Positions 50,601-62,600 of a stretch of 64,000 nucleotides of DNA are shown one piece after another. The notes under the pieces were generated by a model. That model was given only the letters and a program-made list of their open reading frames with translations. It was not told the origin of the DNA and did no database searches. The stretch spans positions 15,636,734-15,700,733 of the forward strand of contig NC_134651.1 in assembly GCF_030463565.1 (NCBI RefSeq). The letters run 5' to 3'. How positions within the stretch are numbered: the first letter of the stretch is position 1; every line of letters starts with the position of its first letter. Position numbers and translations under genes: made by a program. The DNA comes from Pelecanus crispus (Eukaryota; Chordata; Aves; Pelecaniformes; Pelecanidae).

Positions 50601-53600
50601 TGGGCATGGCAGCCTTGTTGCTAGCAGCGTCTAGTTCATGTGAAAGGTATCTTAGGCGTTGGCCACAGTTACATGGCTGGGCTGCGAGTGGATATGTGCA
50701 TACTGGGGGAGTCTGTTGTTCTGAGCTGAGAAAAAAGGTGTGGAGATGGGAAATGGGAGTGAGAAAAAGCTCATGGGGGCAGAGGCAGAGAAGAGAGCAA
50801 GATGCTGGAAAAGACTCCAGAGGGAATTGCTAGCAGGCAAGCTGGCCAGGCACCTGATGATCCAACTCTGTAGGAGTCTGTTGGAGGCAGTAGGTAGGTT
50901 TCCAGGCAGTGGGAGTTGTGTGCATCGATCAGCTGAAGGGAGAGAGCAGTGGGCAGGCAGTCTCTCTTCTAGGACTGTCACTCCCAGAGCTGGCAACGTG
51001 ACTGAGAAGCTCGTGCAATGTACACGTGCAGTCACTCACCAGCTATTTTATACCATACCCCTGCCAAGCTATTTGCTGTGCCCTGTATGCAAGCTGAAGT
51101 GAGGATGGCACCACATTCCCACCACTGTGGTAGTGGGACATAGCTTGATCTTGGGGGCTTGTACTGGGCAGAAGTTGCCTTGCTGAAGCAGATCCATCTC
51201 TGGCTGTTTTCTTCGTGGTGGAAGCAGTTTGCACCAGCTGACTCAGTGGCAGGGCTCATGGTCAGATGGAGCTGCTCAAGGAATGGTGTTCTGCTGCAGG
51301 AGCAGCCCTGTCTGTTCCCCTTCCTCTTAGAGCTGCAGGACTGTCCTGATTATTCTGTGACTGCCCTGTGCACTCTCTTTTGCTTGATTTGATGGTTGCT
51401 ATGCATTTGATCTTCTACACAAGTTCTTTGGCCAGATTCAAAACAGGGCTTTCTTCCCCTCTAGGACAAGGGACATGGTGGCTCCAAGGATCTGGACAAC
51501 ATGAACAGTGATCGCATGAGAACTGTCCAGCTCAATGTCTGTGACAGCAAAGAAGTGGACCGAGCAGTGGAGCATGTGAATAACAGCCTGGAGGACCCAG
51601 AGAAAGGTAGGTGCATGCAATGGGCCTTAAGGTCTCATAGGTGACAGGAGCTCCCTCAGCTGGGCTCTGAGAGCATTTTCAGGGAATATTTTAAAAGCTG
51701 AGTGTATGATTGAAGGGCACAAAGCTTTGAGGAGCAGCAGTGCAGAGCAAATGGCCTGTTTAAATGTTGGGTCATATCAGAAAGCAGCTTCCCGCTTAAG
51801 ACAGCATCTACAAAGAAAACTGCTTTTTTCTCCACTAGCTCCTATAGGGACATGAGCAGAAATCAGGGTCGTGTTCAAGGCCCTGGGATTAGTGCTTTAT
51901 TCCTGTGACCTAAAGTTTATTATGGTGACTCCCTTTATGTTGTAAAACCTGGCCAGTGCCCAAAGACTGGGGATTAGCAATGGAAATGTCTCCCACAAAC
52001 TTTGAAAAGGCAAAGGAAATGGAGAGGTTTTCCAAACGATTTCCCATGAAGCCAGCTGAGTATCATTAACACCATTGCAGATGTTACCATGTATTACAGA
52101 TTTTAGAGTTCAGGAGGTAGCTGTAACTGACTTTCTTAGCCTGCCTACCTCATTCTGCTGAGATGATGACAGCAAATTCTACTCCGGTACTGTGAAAACC
52201 CCAGCTGCTCATGCATTCCTGAAACCTTTCCACCCTTTGGTGAATTACATTTTTCCCCTAAAGAACATCCACACTTCAACACATGAGGGTTGTTTAAAAG
52301 CAGACCAGTCATGTTTTATTTTGGATTTTGCATAAACCTATTTGTTTTACTTTTCTTTTTACTTAATTTTTATATATGGATCTTCTATATAAATTAAGTT
52401 TTCTCGCCCTGTATTCTCAAGCACAGGCCAGGATGAAGTTGCCTTTTCTGGGCTGCTTCTGAGAACACAGGTCTGGAGACAGTCAGTCAGCAGACACCAG
52501 TGAGTTTTTCTAAACAGCACAGAGAAGCCATCTCAGACCTTTCTCAGTCTGTTTCCTGTGCAATTAGAATATTATATGAAGTGAGTTCATTTCATTCCAA
52601 ATTCCCTTTAAATCTTTCTTTTCATTGCCAAATGAGTTGGTAGCTTCAGTTGTTGCCATCTTGTTTGCAGCGGAATAAAAGGGAGAGGCTGTGGCGCGCG
52701 TGCCCACCCATGTCCACCCATGCCCACATCCCCCTTCCCGGCATTGTAGACATTCTAGTTCTTACAGTGACACAAGGGTTTACTTTGAAATAATTACTCT
52801 TTTGTTTCTTACAAGGTCTTTCCTATTATTTTTATTTGCATTTAGAGACTATATTTTGCTTCTTTTAAAAGACCACGATGGAGAAAAAGAGAATGGCAAG
52901 GAGAACAGCTAAGATGAGGCTGAAGTTCTCCGTTTGCTGGCTCAGAACTTCCTGGGAAGCCTTATTCATGGTAGTTTGTGGCTGCAGTGTTGGGCAGTAC
53001 AGGCAGATCCTCACTGTGGTTATATTTGCTTAGGAGACAGGTTCGCTCTGGACTCTCTTCTGTCTGGCTTTCATCTTTACAGGTCTTAATGAAAAGTTCT
53101 GTTGTGTGGTTCCATAATCTATTAGCAAGGCCTTTTCCAAGCTGCTCTCATTAACATGCCAGAGGGAAAGCTTTCTGTTTGATTTTGTCTTCCAGGGCTC
53201 TGGGGCTTGGTTAACAATGCTGGGATCTCCACATTCGGGGAAGTAGAGTTCACCAGCATGGACACCTACATGGAGGTAGCTGAAGTGAATCTGTGGGGGA
53301 CTGTGCGAACCACCAAGGCTTTCCTCCCGCTCATCCGGAGGTCAAAGGGTGAGTGATCTCCTCTGGACTGGCACTCCCTGGAGCAGGCCCCCATCCTGCC
53401 CCACGTCTTGCTGTGTTAGAGGCCGAAAGGTCTGTTAAGCTTCCCTCTGCACCATTGGCCACCTTCATACCTTTATAGACGGAATGTGACCCACGGCATA
53501 CATACAAATGACAGATTTCCTAACCACTCTGAGTTATGCAGCAAGACAGCGGTCCTGAAAACCAGTTACGATTTCTCTTCCCATCTGTGCTGCCTTCTCC

Positions 53601-55269
53601 TGCAACATCCCCTGCAAGATCTAATCTGTCATACCTTCTTCTACCTGTTCAGAAGCTGCAGCTCAATCCTCCCCTCTATACAAAATTGCAGAGCAATCCT
53701 CCCCTCTATAAAATTGCAGAGCAATCCTCCCCTCTATACAAAAAGCAGCTGTGCCATTGCTGGGCAGGGTGGGCAGCAGCAGCGTACTATGACATGCATC
53801 TTGCAGGGAAGTTGTCAGCTGCACGCTGTGTTACTTTGGGAGCTTGTAACGTGTGAGAGGTGGGGTTTGTACAGGAAAGGAACACAGACCTGGAGCTCAC
53901 ATGGGTCTCGGCATAAAGGGGCAAAAGCTTTCCTGTACTGGGACCAACTACCTCACTAATTGAGACTATTTTTTACTCTTGAGGCATCCACAGACATTAA
54001 TAATGTTATTTTCGTAGTCCTGTGCTGCAGACCTGAGCTGTTTGTGGCCCAGGGAGCATTTCTTACACCATGGGAAGGTAGCCACTTCTGTGGTCAAAGT
54101 TTCTCTTTCTAACCCAACTCAGCAATGAGCACTGATAGACAGTGCAGAGAACTGCAACCTCTGATTAGACTGTGGCATCCGCAGTCTCCTACCAGCAGTC
54201 TCCCCAGCCAAAATGGATGGCTTCTGGAGAGGAGAAAGGCCCCAGCTCTGTGCCTGGAGCCATAATCCAGCTGTCACACAGAAAAGGGTGCAGTGGACTT
54301 AGACTACTCTGCCGCTTATGGTGCAGGAGCAATCCATTCTCTTTTAAGAGGCAGATAATATAAGCCACCATTAAGCTCTTAGATTTTGTGTGTTTGACTT
54401 GCAAATAAACAAGCTCAGCCTTGGTGCCAGAGGCTTTCTCTGCTGCAGCTTCGTCTTGTCTGGGCTCAGCCCTGATCACTACTGAGTAATCTTGTTTCCC
54501 ACCATGCAGGTTCTGCCCAGCCTCTTCTGTGTTCCCCATAGCACTGAGCTTTGTGTGTCACTGTGAGCCTGCGCCCTCAGGTATAACAAGCCAGGGAGCA
54601 CAAGCAATGGGCTTGGTCTCCTGCCTGAAGGCCATTGCATAGGACAGCAATGCTCAGATGGAGCCACCAGCAGGTCTGCCAGGCAGCCCTTACAGATACG
54701 CAGTGGGCGGGTTCAGGGATCTGTCGGGTGGTATGTGTCAGGTACCTGCTTTGGATCCAGTACCACGGCTCAGCTGTGCTTTGCCTGGCCTCTGCCTAGG
54801 TCGTGTGGTGAACATCAGTAGCATGATGGGTCGGATGGGCAGTCCTGCCCGGTCACCGTACTGTATCACCAAGTTTGGCGTGGAAGCCTTCTCCGACTGC
54901 CTGCGGTATGAAATGCAGCCCCAGGGAGTAACGGTCAGCATCGTGGAGCCTGGCAATTTCATAGCTGCCACCAACCTGTACAGCCCCGAGCGAATCAAGG
55001 CCATAGCCGACAAAATGTGGGATGAGCTCCCTGAGATAGTGCGCAAAGACTATGGCAGGAAATACTTCGATGAGCAGGTCAGCAAGATGGAAACGTACTG
55101 CAACAGCGGCTCGACAGACACCTCGCCGGTCATCGAAAGTGTCGCCCATGCGCTCACCTCCACGACCCCCTACACCCGCTACCACCCCATGGATTACTAC
55201 TGGTGGCTGCGCATGCAGATCATGACGCACATGCCTGCTGCCATTTCAGATCGTCTCTATGTCTATTGA
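41533..55269 (+). CDS. BDH1: D-beta-hydroxybutyrate dehydrogenase, mitochondrial (BDH1)
   Basis: Interconverts acetoacetate and (R)-3-hydroxybutyrate with NAD(H). It is an inner-mitochondrial-membrane enzyme of ketone-body metabolism and, in mammals, needs phosphatidylcholine. Coding exons are 41533-41612, 44675-44747, 46187-46297, 51465-51606, 53196-53348 and 54800-55269. They join in frame to 1029 nt (342 aa; human 343). The start [10 protein letters not shown] matches the human N-terminus almost exactly. Residues 1 to about 47 have no acidic residue and are rich in Lys, Arg and Ser, as in a mitochondrial presequence. Motifs: TGCDSGFG 60-67, NNAG 142-145, Ser194, Tyr207-x-x-x-Lys211 (human Tyr208), and EPGNF 236-240. 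The C-terminal [14 protein letters not shown] block is that of mammalian BDH1. All residues expected for activity are present. Expression is probably driven by the CpG island it shares with the divergent paralogue. Confidence 0.97.
41613..44674 (+). other. BDH1: BDH1 intron 2
   Basis: 3.1 kb with the diverged CR1 at 41699-41880. Nothing else was recognised. Confidence 0.8.
41699..41880 (-). mobile_element. CR1 LINE 3' fragment in BDH1 intron 2
   Basis: Antisense copy beginning 'agaatcacaaggtggttgagg' and including 'tccaacccccctgctcaagcaggg'. It is more diverged than the other CR1 copies and of another subfamily. It starts only about 85 bp after the donor of the first coding exon of BDH1. Confidence 0.85.
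44675..44747 (+). CDS. BDH1: BDH1 coding exon 2
   Basis: 73 nt encoding (R)[24 protein letters not shown], with a TTTCACAG acceptor and a GTGAGT donor. It aligns with the human presequence end RRTYASAAEP. The paralogue has no equivalent exon. Confidence 0.9.
44748..46186 (+). other. BDH1: BDH1 intron 3
   Basis: 1.4 kb without recognised elements. Confidence 0.8.
46187..46297 (+). CDS. BDH1: BDH1 coding exon 3
   Basis: 111 nt, [20 protein letters not shown] to YAGCLQK, with a TTTTGCAG acceptor and a GTAAGG donor. It carries the NAD-binding TGxxxGxG motif. Confidence 0.95.
46298..51464 (+). other. BDH1: BDH1 intron 4
   Basis: 5.2 kb, the largest BDH1 intron. No repeat family or nested gene was recognised. 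The minus-strand ORF at 48850-49392 has no domain. Confidence 0.75.
51465..51606 (+). CDS. BDH1: BDH1 coding exon 4
   Basis: 142 nt, [10 protein letters not shown] to LEDPEK plus one base, with a CTCTAG acceptor and a GTAGGT donor. It aligns with human DKGHDGVKEL onward. Confidence 0.95.
51607..53195 (+). other. BDH1: BDH1 intron 5
   Basis: 1.6 kb without recognised elements. Confidence 0.8.
53196..53348 (+). CDS. BDH1: BDH1 coding exon 5
   Basis: 153 nt encoding (G)[18 protein letters not shown] to LPLIRRSK plus one base, with a TTCCAG acceptor and a GTGAGT donor. It holds the NNAG motif. Confidence 0.96.
53349..54799 (+). other. BDH1: BDH1 intron 6
   Basis: 1.45 kb containing the minisatellite at 53655-53747. 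Confidence 0.8.
53655..53747. repeat. Minisatellite, about 30-bp unit, three copies, in BDH1 intron 6
   Basis: Three tandem copies of a unit built on GCAATCCTCCCCTCTATA with spacers of ACAAAATTGCAGA type. The middle copy has a small deletion (TATAAAATT against TATACAAAATT). It lies 0.3 kb after coding exon 5. Confidence 0.85.
54800..55269 (+). CDS. BDH1: BDH1 last coding exon
   Basis: 470 nt from (G)[12 protein letters not shown] to the TGA at 55267-55269, with a GCCTAG acceptor. It contains the catalytic Ser194, Tyr207 and Lys211, EPGNF, and the conserved [19 protein letters not shown] segment. Confidence 0.97.
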
Positions 55270-56645
55270 GGCTCCTAGGCTATCCAGGTGGGAAATTTGT
55301 TTTAAAGAGAGCATTGTACACACTTCCCATTAGTCATTTTTAAATTTTTCTAACCTCATTTCAGAGTACTGTATTTTAGCTCTAAAAGGTTCATTTGAAC
55401 ATCTGACGTAACCTAAAGGGCAGTAATTTGCAAGGGATGCTTCATAGGCAGGAATACATTATGTTTGTGCAGGGACATTGATTCTTTGCTATTTATTTCA
55501 TGTAAATTTTTTTTTCACCTCAAGTGTCAAGTTAAAATCATTATTTAAACTGTAATTGCTCTGAAGTGTTTTCAGAATAATTTCTGCTGATGGCTGAACA
55601 CAATCTTCACAATTCCTGCCTAGGATGCAGCCTTCACACCATAAATCAGAGTCCCTCCATGCTGTAACAGTAAACCACTGCCTCCTGATGACAAAGAGTA
55701 TCCAACAGACTTTTCCAGGCCTGGTCACAGTAGCCCAAGGCAGAGCAGAGACTTCATTAATTTGGGGATCAGAACTCAAAATGCTCGAAGTGCTGAAACT
55801 GAGCAACTAACCCTGTCCTTTTCTCTCTTAGAATTATACTGATGAAACCTTAGAGAAAAGGAACCAGTCTGCTTTTCTTGCATGCTTTCTTGCAAAGGAG
55901 TTCAACAATCCAGGGACTCAATCCTGCAGACCTTTCCCACAGAAGTTTCCTACTCATATGAGCATTCCCATGAGTGTGAGCAGCTTTTACGCACAGGACT
56001 GCAGGTGTCAGGATTGGCCTGTAGTAACATTTCTCTTCTCTTTAACAGTAATCAAACATTCAACTCCAGACTTAGTTTGGAGAAGAGTTTCACTCCAGCT
56101 CCTATAATTTGTGAGGATCACTGCTGAGCTGAGGGAAGCAGGGAGGGTTATAGTCACATCAGCAAATGCCATTTTTACCAGGGACCGCAGAGTTACACCA
56201 AAGTATTTGTACAGCACCTTGCACAGAAGGACCTTAACCCTGACCAGGACCTCTAGGCCCTATTGCGATGCAGGTGATGACAACAATAATAACTTTTATT
56301 GAAGGAGTCACTGAGCTGAAATACATCTAACATGATACAAATCTAATAGAACATCCGTAACATAAAGTTAAGTTTAAGAGCAGTTTCATTTCCATGATAG
56401 TTGTTTACATGTTTGAGAAACATTTGGTTTGTACTGTAAGAAAAGAAAAGGAAGAAACCATAAAAGATCCTGTAATAGGAAAATGCGGAGTTAATTTTTT
56501 TTAAGCTTGAAAGGCAAAAAACAAACGAGTAATTAAGATACCATTGTTAGCAAAGTTAAAGAGAAGCGATCTCACCTGCTCTAGTAACATACCGTGACAT
56601 GATCAAACTCCTTTGGCTTAATAAATGTATACACAAATGGTAACA
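55270..56645 (+). other. BDH1: Probable BDH1 3' UTR
   Basis: AT-rich, single-copy-looking sequence from the stop codon to the first AATAAA. The end is inferred only from that signal. Confidence 0.45.
56620..56625 (+). terminator. BDH1: Candidate BDH1 polyadenylation signal
   Basis: First canonical AATAAA after the BDH1 stop codon. It implies a 3' UTR of about 1.35-1.4 kb. Confidence 0.45.
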
Positions 56646-59600
56646 AAATTCAGAGGCTCCCTCTCTTTATTTTTAATATTTAAGGTGAAAAGCTCATATT
56701 CATTAGTGGTGGTTTTTTTAATTTGGTGAGGTTCATGCCTGTTATGCATACACACTGCATTCAGAGGCTGATTTGCAGTCTCGGGTCTTACATGTGTGTG
56801 TTGGATAGTGCAAGACTCCTATAGGAGTACCAGATGTATCCTGCATCTCGTGACAAATACGCCTAACCCCTGGACTCGGCATATTCACAGCTCTTAAACC
56901 TGCATCTATACCGGACTCCCACAGATTACAAAGGATTATTATGGATTACTCCCAGGGAGTGGGAAGAGAAACTGAGCTCTGAAGAGGGGAGGGGGATGGC
57001 GGTGATTCAGCAGGGCAGGCACACAGCGGGTCACTGACAGACCCAAAATAAAACCCTGGGAGAGACTTGCTGGCTTCGTGATCTTCTCCAGAGTCCTAGC
57101 ACAGTGGTAGCTGCATCTTGCGGTGCAGGGAGGAGTATTGCCCCATTTTCCAATAAGTGGACTTCTCCCTGGGACAAAACGTAAGAGTATGAACCACAAG
57201 AGATCCAGCAGGCACAGGGACTAACTTGCAATGCAGAGCAAATCACCCGGATAACAATGTTTGCTGCAGATGATGCAGCAGAAAGAGAAAAGCCTTTACA
57301 AGAGAAGTTCTTGTAGTCTAAAAATTTAGCCACAAGATGCTAAGTAACACAAAATATCATGTAATTCCACTTGGGATGCAAGGTCCTAATTTTACATGTA
57401 CTGCTGGGTTTTAATACAGACATCAATGAAGCTACTTATGGAATAGACTGAGCGTGCGCAGCTGAGTTCTCTGTTTAGCTCAGAGACCCCTGAGAGTAGC
57501 GGGCATTTACCAGTACCACGTTCATTCCCAGCCAGAAAGATAAAGCCAAACTGTGGTAACTGTGCTCACGTCTACACAACATCTCTTCCGGAGGCTTCTG
57601 AACCCTTTCGTGTGAGGTGCCTGCAGGGAGCTCTGAAACTGCCGCTGCTCTGGGGCCAGGGGAGATGCGACGGTACCGCTGCCCTGCAGCGTGATTCACA
57701 GGGGACCGTGTGGCCAAGTACGACCGGGAGGCAATGGCCAGGACGCTCCGGTGCATCACGGCCGTTCCTAGGTTTCTGTGTGAGTTTTCCTGATGCTGGG
57801 AGAGTTTGGTAGTTGATTCGTGGTCCAGAGGGCAGCAAGGCTGGCTAGTTTTCCTGCTGGGATCTTGGCAATCCCACAGTTTCAGGGTTTGCCCTGAGAA
57901 GCGCATTAAAAGCTAATCCCCTCTGGTTTTGCACGACTGTCCTTGCGACTCAGTGCACTCTAGGTCCTGCCTGCGTGGTGCCACCGCAGCTCCTGGGATA
58001 GCTTCAGCCCACTAAGTTTATTGGAAAACTAAAAAGAACAAAAGCATAGCAAAAGAGGACTTGGCCGGCCACCTGCTCCTCTGCACTCCCAGAGCTGCCT
58101 CGGTGGGAGCCTCGGCCCCCTCGCCCCCTCAGGAGGAGGTGGGGAGCCTGGAGGGGTCAGTTTGCAGCGGTGCCCACCCCTGGGCTCTAGTCTGATCCCA
58201 GCTGGCTGGAGGGAGAGCTCTCTCTTCCCAAATTCCTTGCCGAGCAAAGGCCGTTGGCAATGATGCAACAGATCTCACCGTGCAGCATCCCTTGGGCAAT
58301 CTGGAGTTAAAAATAACTTTCCCTGGTGTGGTGGGAGGCAGCAGAGATGGGGTAATTTTAACTACAGCTGTTACATCTTGTTCTAAGCCTTAGCGAGGAA
58401 ATCATGAAGTCCTACCCACTTCAGAGCTTTTTGCTCCTAGTGACGGGGGTAGTGAATGCTGCTTTTGACCGGCAGTTAGTGACCCTTTATTGCTACATTA
58501 TCTGGATGAAGTGCAGGGATTTCCCAATAAAGCAGAAAATCATCTCACCGCCAGGAAGTCGCACAGCTTTGGGAGAGCTGGTCCCGTGCCCGTGCCTCAG
58601 CTCCGGCGTCCCAGCAGAGGTCTGGCCCAGGTGAGTCTGGCTGAGGCATGGTCCTGGGCTGGCAGCGCAGAAACGGGACAGCTCTGGATGCAGAAAAGAG
58701 GAAGGGACCACTTCAGGCAGTGTTAAACTGCGGAGTGCAGGTACCTGCCCCAATTGAATTAAATATAACAATTACATAGATACCGAATTAAATATGCGAG
58801 TGGCTGAGTTGCTGAGCCACAAAGTCAAATCCCCGTCTGTAGTGAGGTTGGGCTGAAGCCAAGGGGCCTTGCTCTGAAGCGTATGTGCAGCTGCTGGCAC
58901 TTCGGGAACTATGGCTTTGAAAAGAAAGTATCTTTCCAGCAAACATGGACCTGCTGGAGCGGGTCCAGAGGAGGGCCACAAAAATGATCCGAGGTCTGGA
59001 GCACCTCTCCTATGAGGCCAGGCTGAGAGAGTTGGGGTTGTTGAGCCTGGAGAAGAGAAGGCTGTGAGGAGACCTTATTGCGGCCTTCCAGTACTTAAAG
59101 GGGGCCTACAGGAAAGATGGGGAGAATCTTTTTAGCAAGACCTGTTGTGACAGGACAAGGAATAACGGATTTAAACTAAAGAAGAATAGATTTAGACTAG
59201 ACATAAGGAAGAAATTTTTTACACTGAGGGTGGTCAAGCACTGGAACAGGTTGCCCAGAGAGGTAGTGGAGGCCCCATCCCTGGCAACATCCAAGGTCAG
59301 GTTGGACGGGGCTCTGAGCAACCTGATCTGGTTAAAGCTGTCCCTGCTCACTGCAGGGGGGTTGGGCTAGATGACCTCTAAAGGTCCCTTCCAACCCAAA
59401 GCATTCTATGGTTCTATGATTCAAACAAGAAGGGAATCATACGCATAACTCACGGAAGATCTGATGACACCTCCCTGGGGAGATGCCGCCCAGGAACATA
59501 GCACTGGTTTCTCTTCCCTCTTTCCCAACAGCGATGCAGGGCTTGCCGTGCAGCTGTGGGTTGCTGCAGACTTACACCGTCGTTTCCCCGTGCGAGATGA

Positions 59601-62600
59601 AGCTCCAGCCTGGTGCTGCCAAGGCAGCGAGTGGCGGGCGGCAGCAGCACCTCACGAGGGAGGGTTCAGCCTCACCGTGAATTAGTGCAAGAAGGGGGAG
59701 ATGCCCGGGCAGGAGCAGCCCGTGCACCCATCACACGGATGGCAGGTAGCGCCGGCTGTGCCACCTCTTGCCTGTGTCACCAGCTGTCACCTGGACATCA
59801 CAGCCCTCGCTGGGCAGTGGGTGAAAGGCATGCTGTGAATGTGCCCTAATTTTGGCAGTCAGCTGGGGTAGCACGCGGTGCGGTCCGTCAGCCGGACAGA
59901 CTGACTGCCTGGAGCAGGCTCACCATCACCCCCTGCCAGCAGAGCTGTGAGGGTGGCAATGGCAAACACGGGGGTCCCAGCTTGGCTTGTGTTACTGGGG
60001 ACTTCCACCCATGACCACGCAGAGGGACATGCAGTGGCACAGATGCCATTCCGCAGCTCCCCTGCAGCTGGTGAGGGACAAGTGGAGGTAGTTGTCTACA
60101 ACCTTCTACCTTCCAAAGGGCCCCAGGACTTCAGGACTGCCTGGAAAATCACAAATCAGGCTGCTCTGCTCCCGTAGGCAGAAGGCAGCTCACTGCAGTC
60201 TGCGGGAAGCGTAGGGGCAAGGAGTCTGGCTAAGATGTAGGTTGCTATCTTAAAATAATTTTTGCTAACACAGTGTTTTGTTTGCTACTGAGTGTGGTTA
60301 TTCAAAGATGCCTTGTTGTCAGCATCTGTCCCCGATCACAAATGAGTCTCTCTGTCCTTCTGGGACTCTACCACCATAATGAACTTAAGGAGGGACTGGA
60401 CCTGGCTGCAGGCTCCTCCAGTCGTCCTCTCCTCTCCCTTCCCTAGTACAAGGTTGTGTAGTTATTTGTGTGATACGGAACAGCTTTAGCAGAAAAGACT
60501 GGGAGACCTGGCCTCACCCACCACATGAGTCCTGGGGAAGCAGAGCTCTCCCGAGGTGGGGCACTCCGGTTTCACAGCCATGCAGCAAGCGGGTCATCCC
60601 ACCCGCAAACCGGCTGGGAGCAGACTACGGTGCTGAGGAGCTGTGCCCTGGGAACCACGGCCTCACTGCAGCCACCCCAGACACGTGCAGCCCTTGGCGG
60701 GGACTTCGGCCCGTCCTCCCTTTGCATTTCTGACACGCTTCAAGGTGCTGGTCCCTGCGCTGTTTGCTCCCCTCGCTGCCTACCTCTCCATCAGCATATG
60801 GGGCCAGGCACTGACGAGGGGTCATGCCTTTCCCCAGGGGAAGAGAGGGCGCAGAAGACTAAAATCCCCCTCCTGGGCTTGCGCAGGTATTCATCCTTGA
60901 GCACAACCTTACTTTATTTTCCAGCCAGACTCACAAGTTGGGAAGTAACAAGAGCCTGCACTCCCCCTCCCTGAATACCCACACACCAAACCCCCAGGAA
61001 GCTCCTTGCTGGAGCCGGGGGTGAAAATGTAAATGTTCCCATCCTCATTTCTCCCTCGGCTGTGAATGTCAGAGCAGTAGCACAAAAAATGCGGTAATAT
61101 CCGGAGCGATCACTGCAGTGGTATTTCTGACTTTGCCTGGAGCAGGATGGACCATAAATCTTGCAAGATAACGTGTTGCCACAGTGACTTCCAGCCCGTT
61201 TTTCAGGCCTTAGGAGTCTGAATGCTGCCGGCACATCTGAACCAGCCCACCCAGGGCTGGGCATTGCTAGCGCAGAAAGCAGCAAGCTTCTGTTGTACCC
61301 ATGAACACAGGGTGAGTGTTCGCTGCTTCCCCTGTCATGAGATCTTGGAGGTGGTGTGGGAAACCTTACCAGGATGCAATCCACAACAGGGTGAAACTGG
61401 GGTATTTGTTGTTGCGAGACTGAAAGTATAACTGGTCTGAAGGAGAGACCGGGAAAAATCACAAAGATTGGTTCAACAGAAGCTTTGGCTTATTGTCATT
61501 GATGTGTCATCTCTGCATCTACAATGAGTGTAAAAATGCTGAGGAAGATCTTACTCCCTGATGGATCATCAGGACCAGACCAGCCCCACCTGGGATCCCC
61601 TGCCCTGCCGATGGCCCAGGATCCCATTTCAGCCCTGCCTGGGGCTGTCTGTCCCTGCTCCAGTGCTCCCGTAGGATGCCGGTCTTCAGCACTGCTGGGC
61701 TGGATTGACCCCTGCCCGTGCTCCTGCTCAGGGGAACAGCAGTGCCCAGGGCTGAGAGATGGATCTGCCCTGGGGCTGCCCTCAATCAGCCTGCTGCCCC
61801 TGGGAATAATCCTGGGGGGACTGGGAGGTCACCCCCTCCCTCCTTGTCCTGCTTCTTCTTCTTGACACCCTTGCTGCTGAGGGGTCCCTGCTGTCTCCCG
61901 CAGCCGATCAGCGTGCGGGTGCTCAGCACAGGGTGCTGGACCGGCAGGAGCGGAAGGAGCTGCTTGCCTCTGGCTTGCCAGCACTTTTTCTGAAGCTCCT
62001 CTGGATGCCACTCTGCTCCCTGCCTCTCTGAGCCTGCTCCACAGGGATTAGCCACACCTGGCAGAGGCCTTTGCAGACGAAGGAATCGCCCTCCACCCCA
62101 TGGAGATGGGGACTTGCATTCCCTTTGTTGACCTCGTGGTCAGCTCTGCCTCTCTGTGTTACGCAGGAGTTTTCTGTAGCACCGAATCCCTCAGCGAGGA
62201 GCAACGCGCTGTTCTCCCAGCTCACCCGTGCTGGAGCGGTGCTTCTCACTACCAACACCACCGGCGGGCCCGGAAAGCGGGGCTCTGCGCGGGGGAGAGG
62301 GGGCCAAACCCCCAGCATGGCACAGCCCTGCTTGTGCTGCTGCCACCCGGGCAGCACCTCCCGCAGATGCAACCCTTCCTCCTTCTCATCCCTCGCTTCC
62401 TTCTGAACCCTTCCTTTGTTTCTCAGCTCCTGGGAGATCTCTCAGGTTAATAGCTCGGCTGGAGCAATACACTTCCAGCTGTACTCCGGCACTAATCGGT
62501 GCGGGGCGAATGCCCGCAGCGGGGCGGCGAGCAGCTCCTGGGCTCCTCCTGGCAGCGGCCGTGTCTCTGTCACGGTGCGTGTGGCTTTGTGTCAGGCCAG

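Noticed and set aside
53339-53352. AGGTCAAAGGGTGA, resembling a DR1 (PPAR/HNF4) site, at BDH1
   Set aside because: It spans the exon 5/donor boundary and is explained by the conserved coding sequence RRSK plus GTGAGT. Not supported as a regulatory site.
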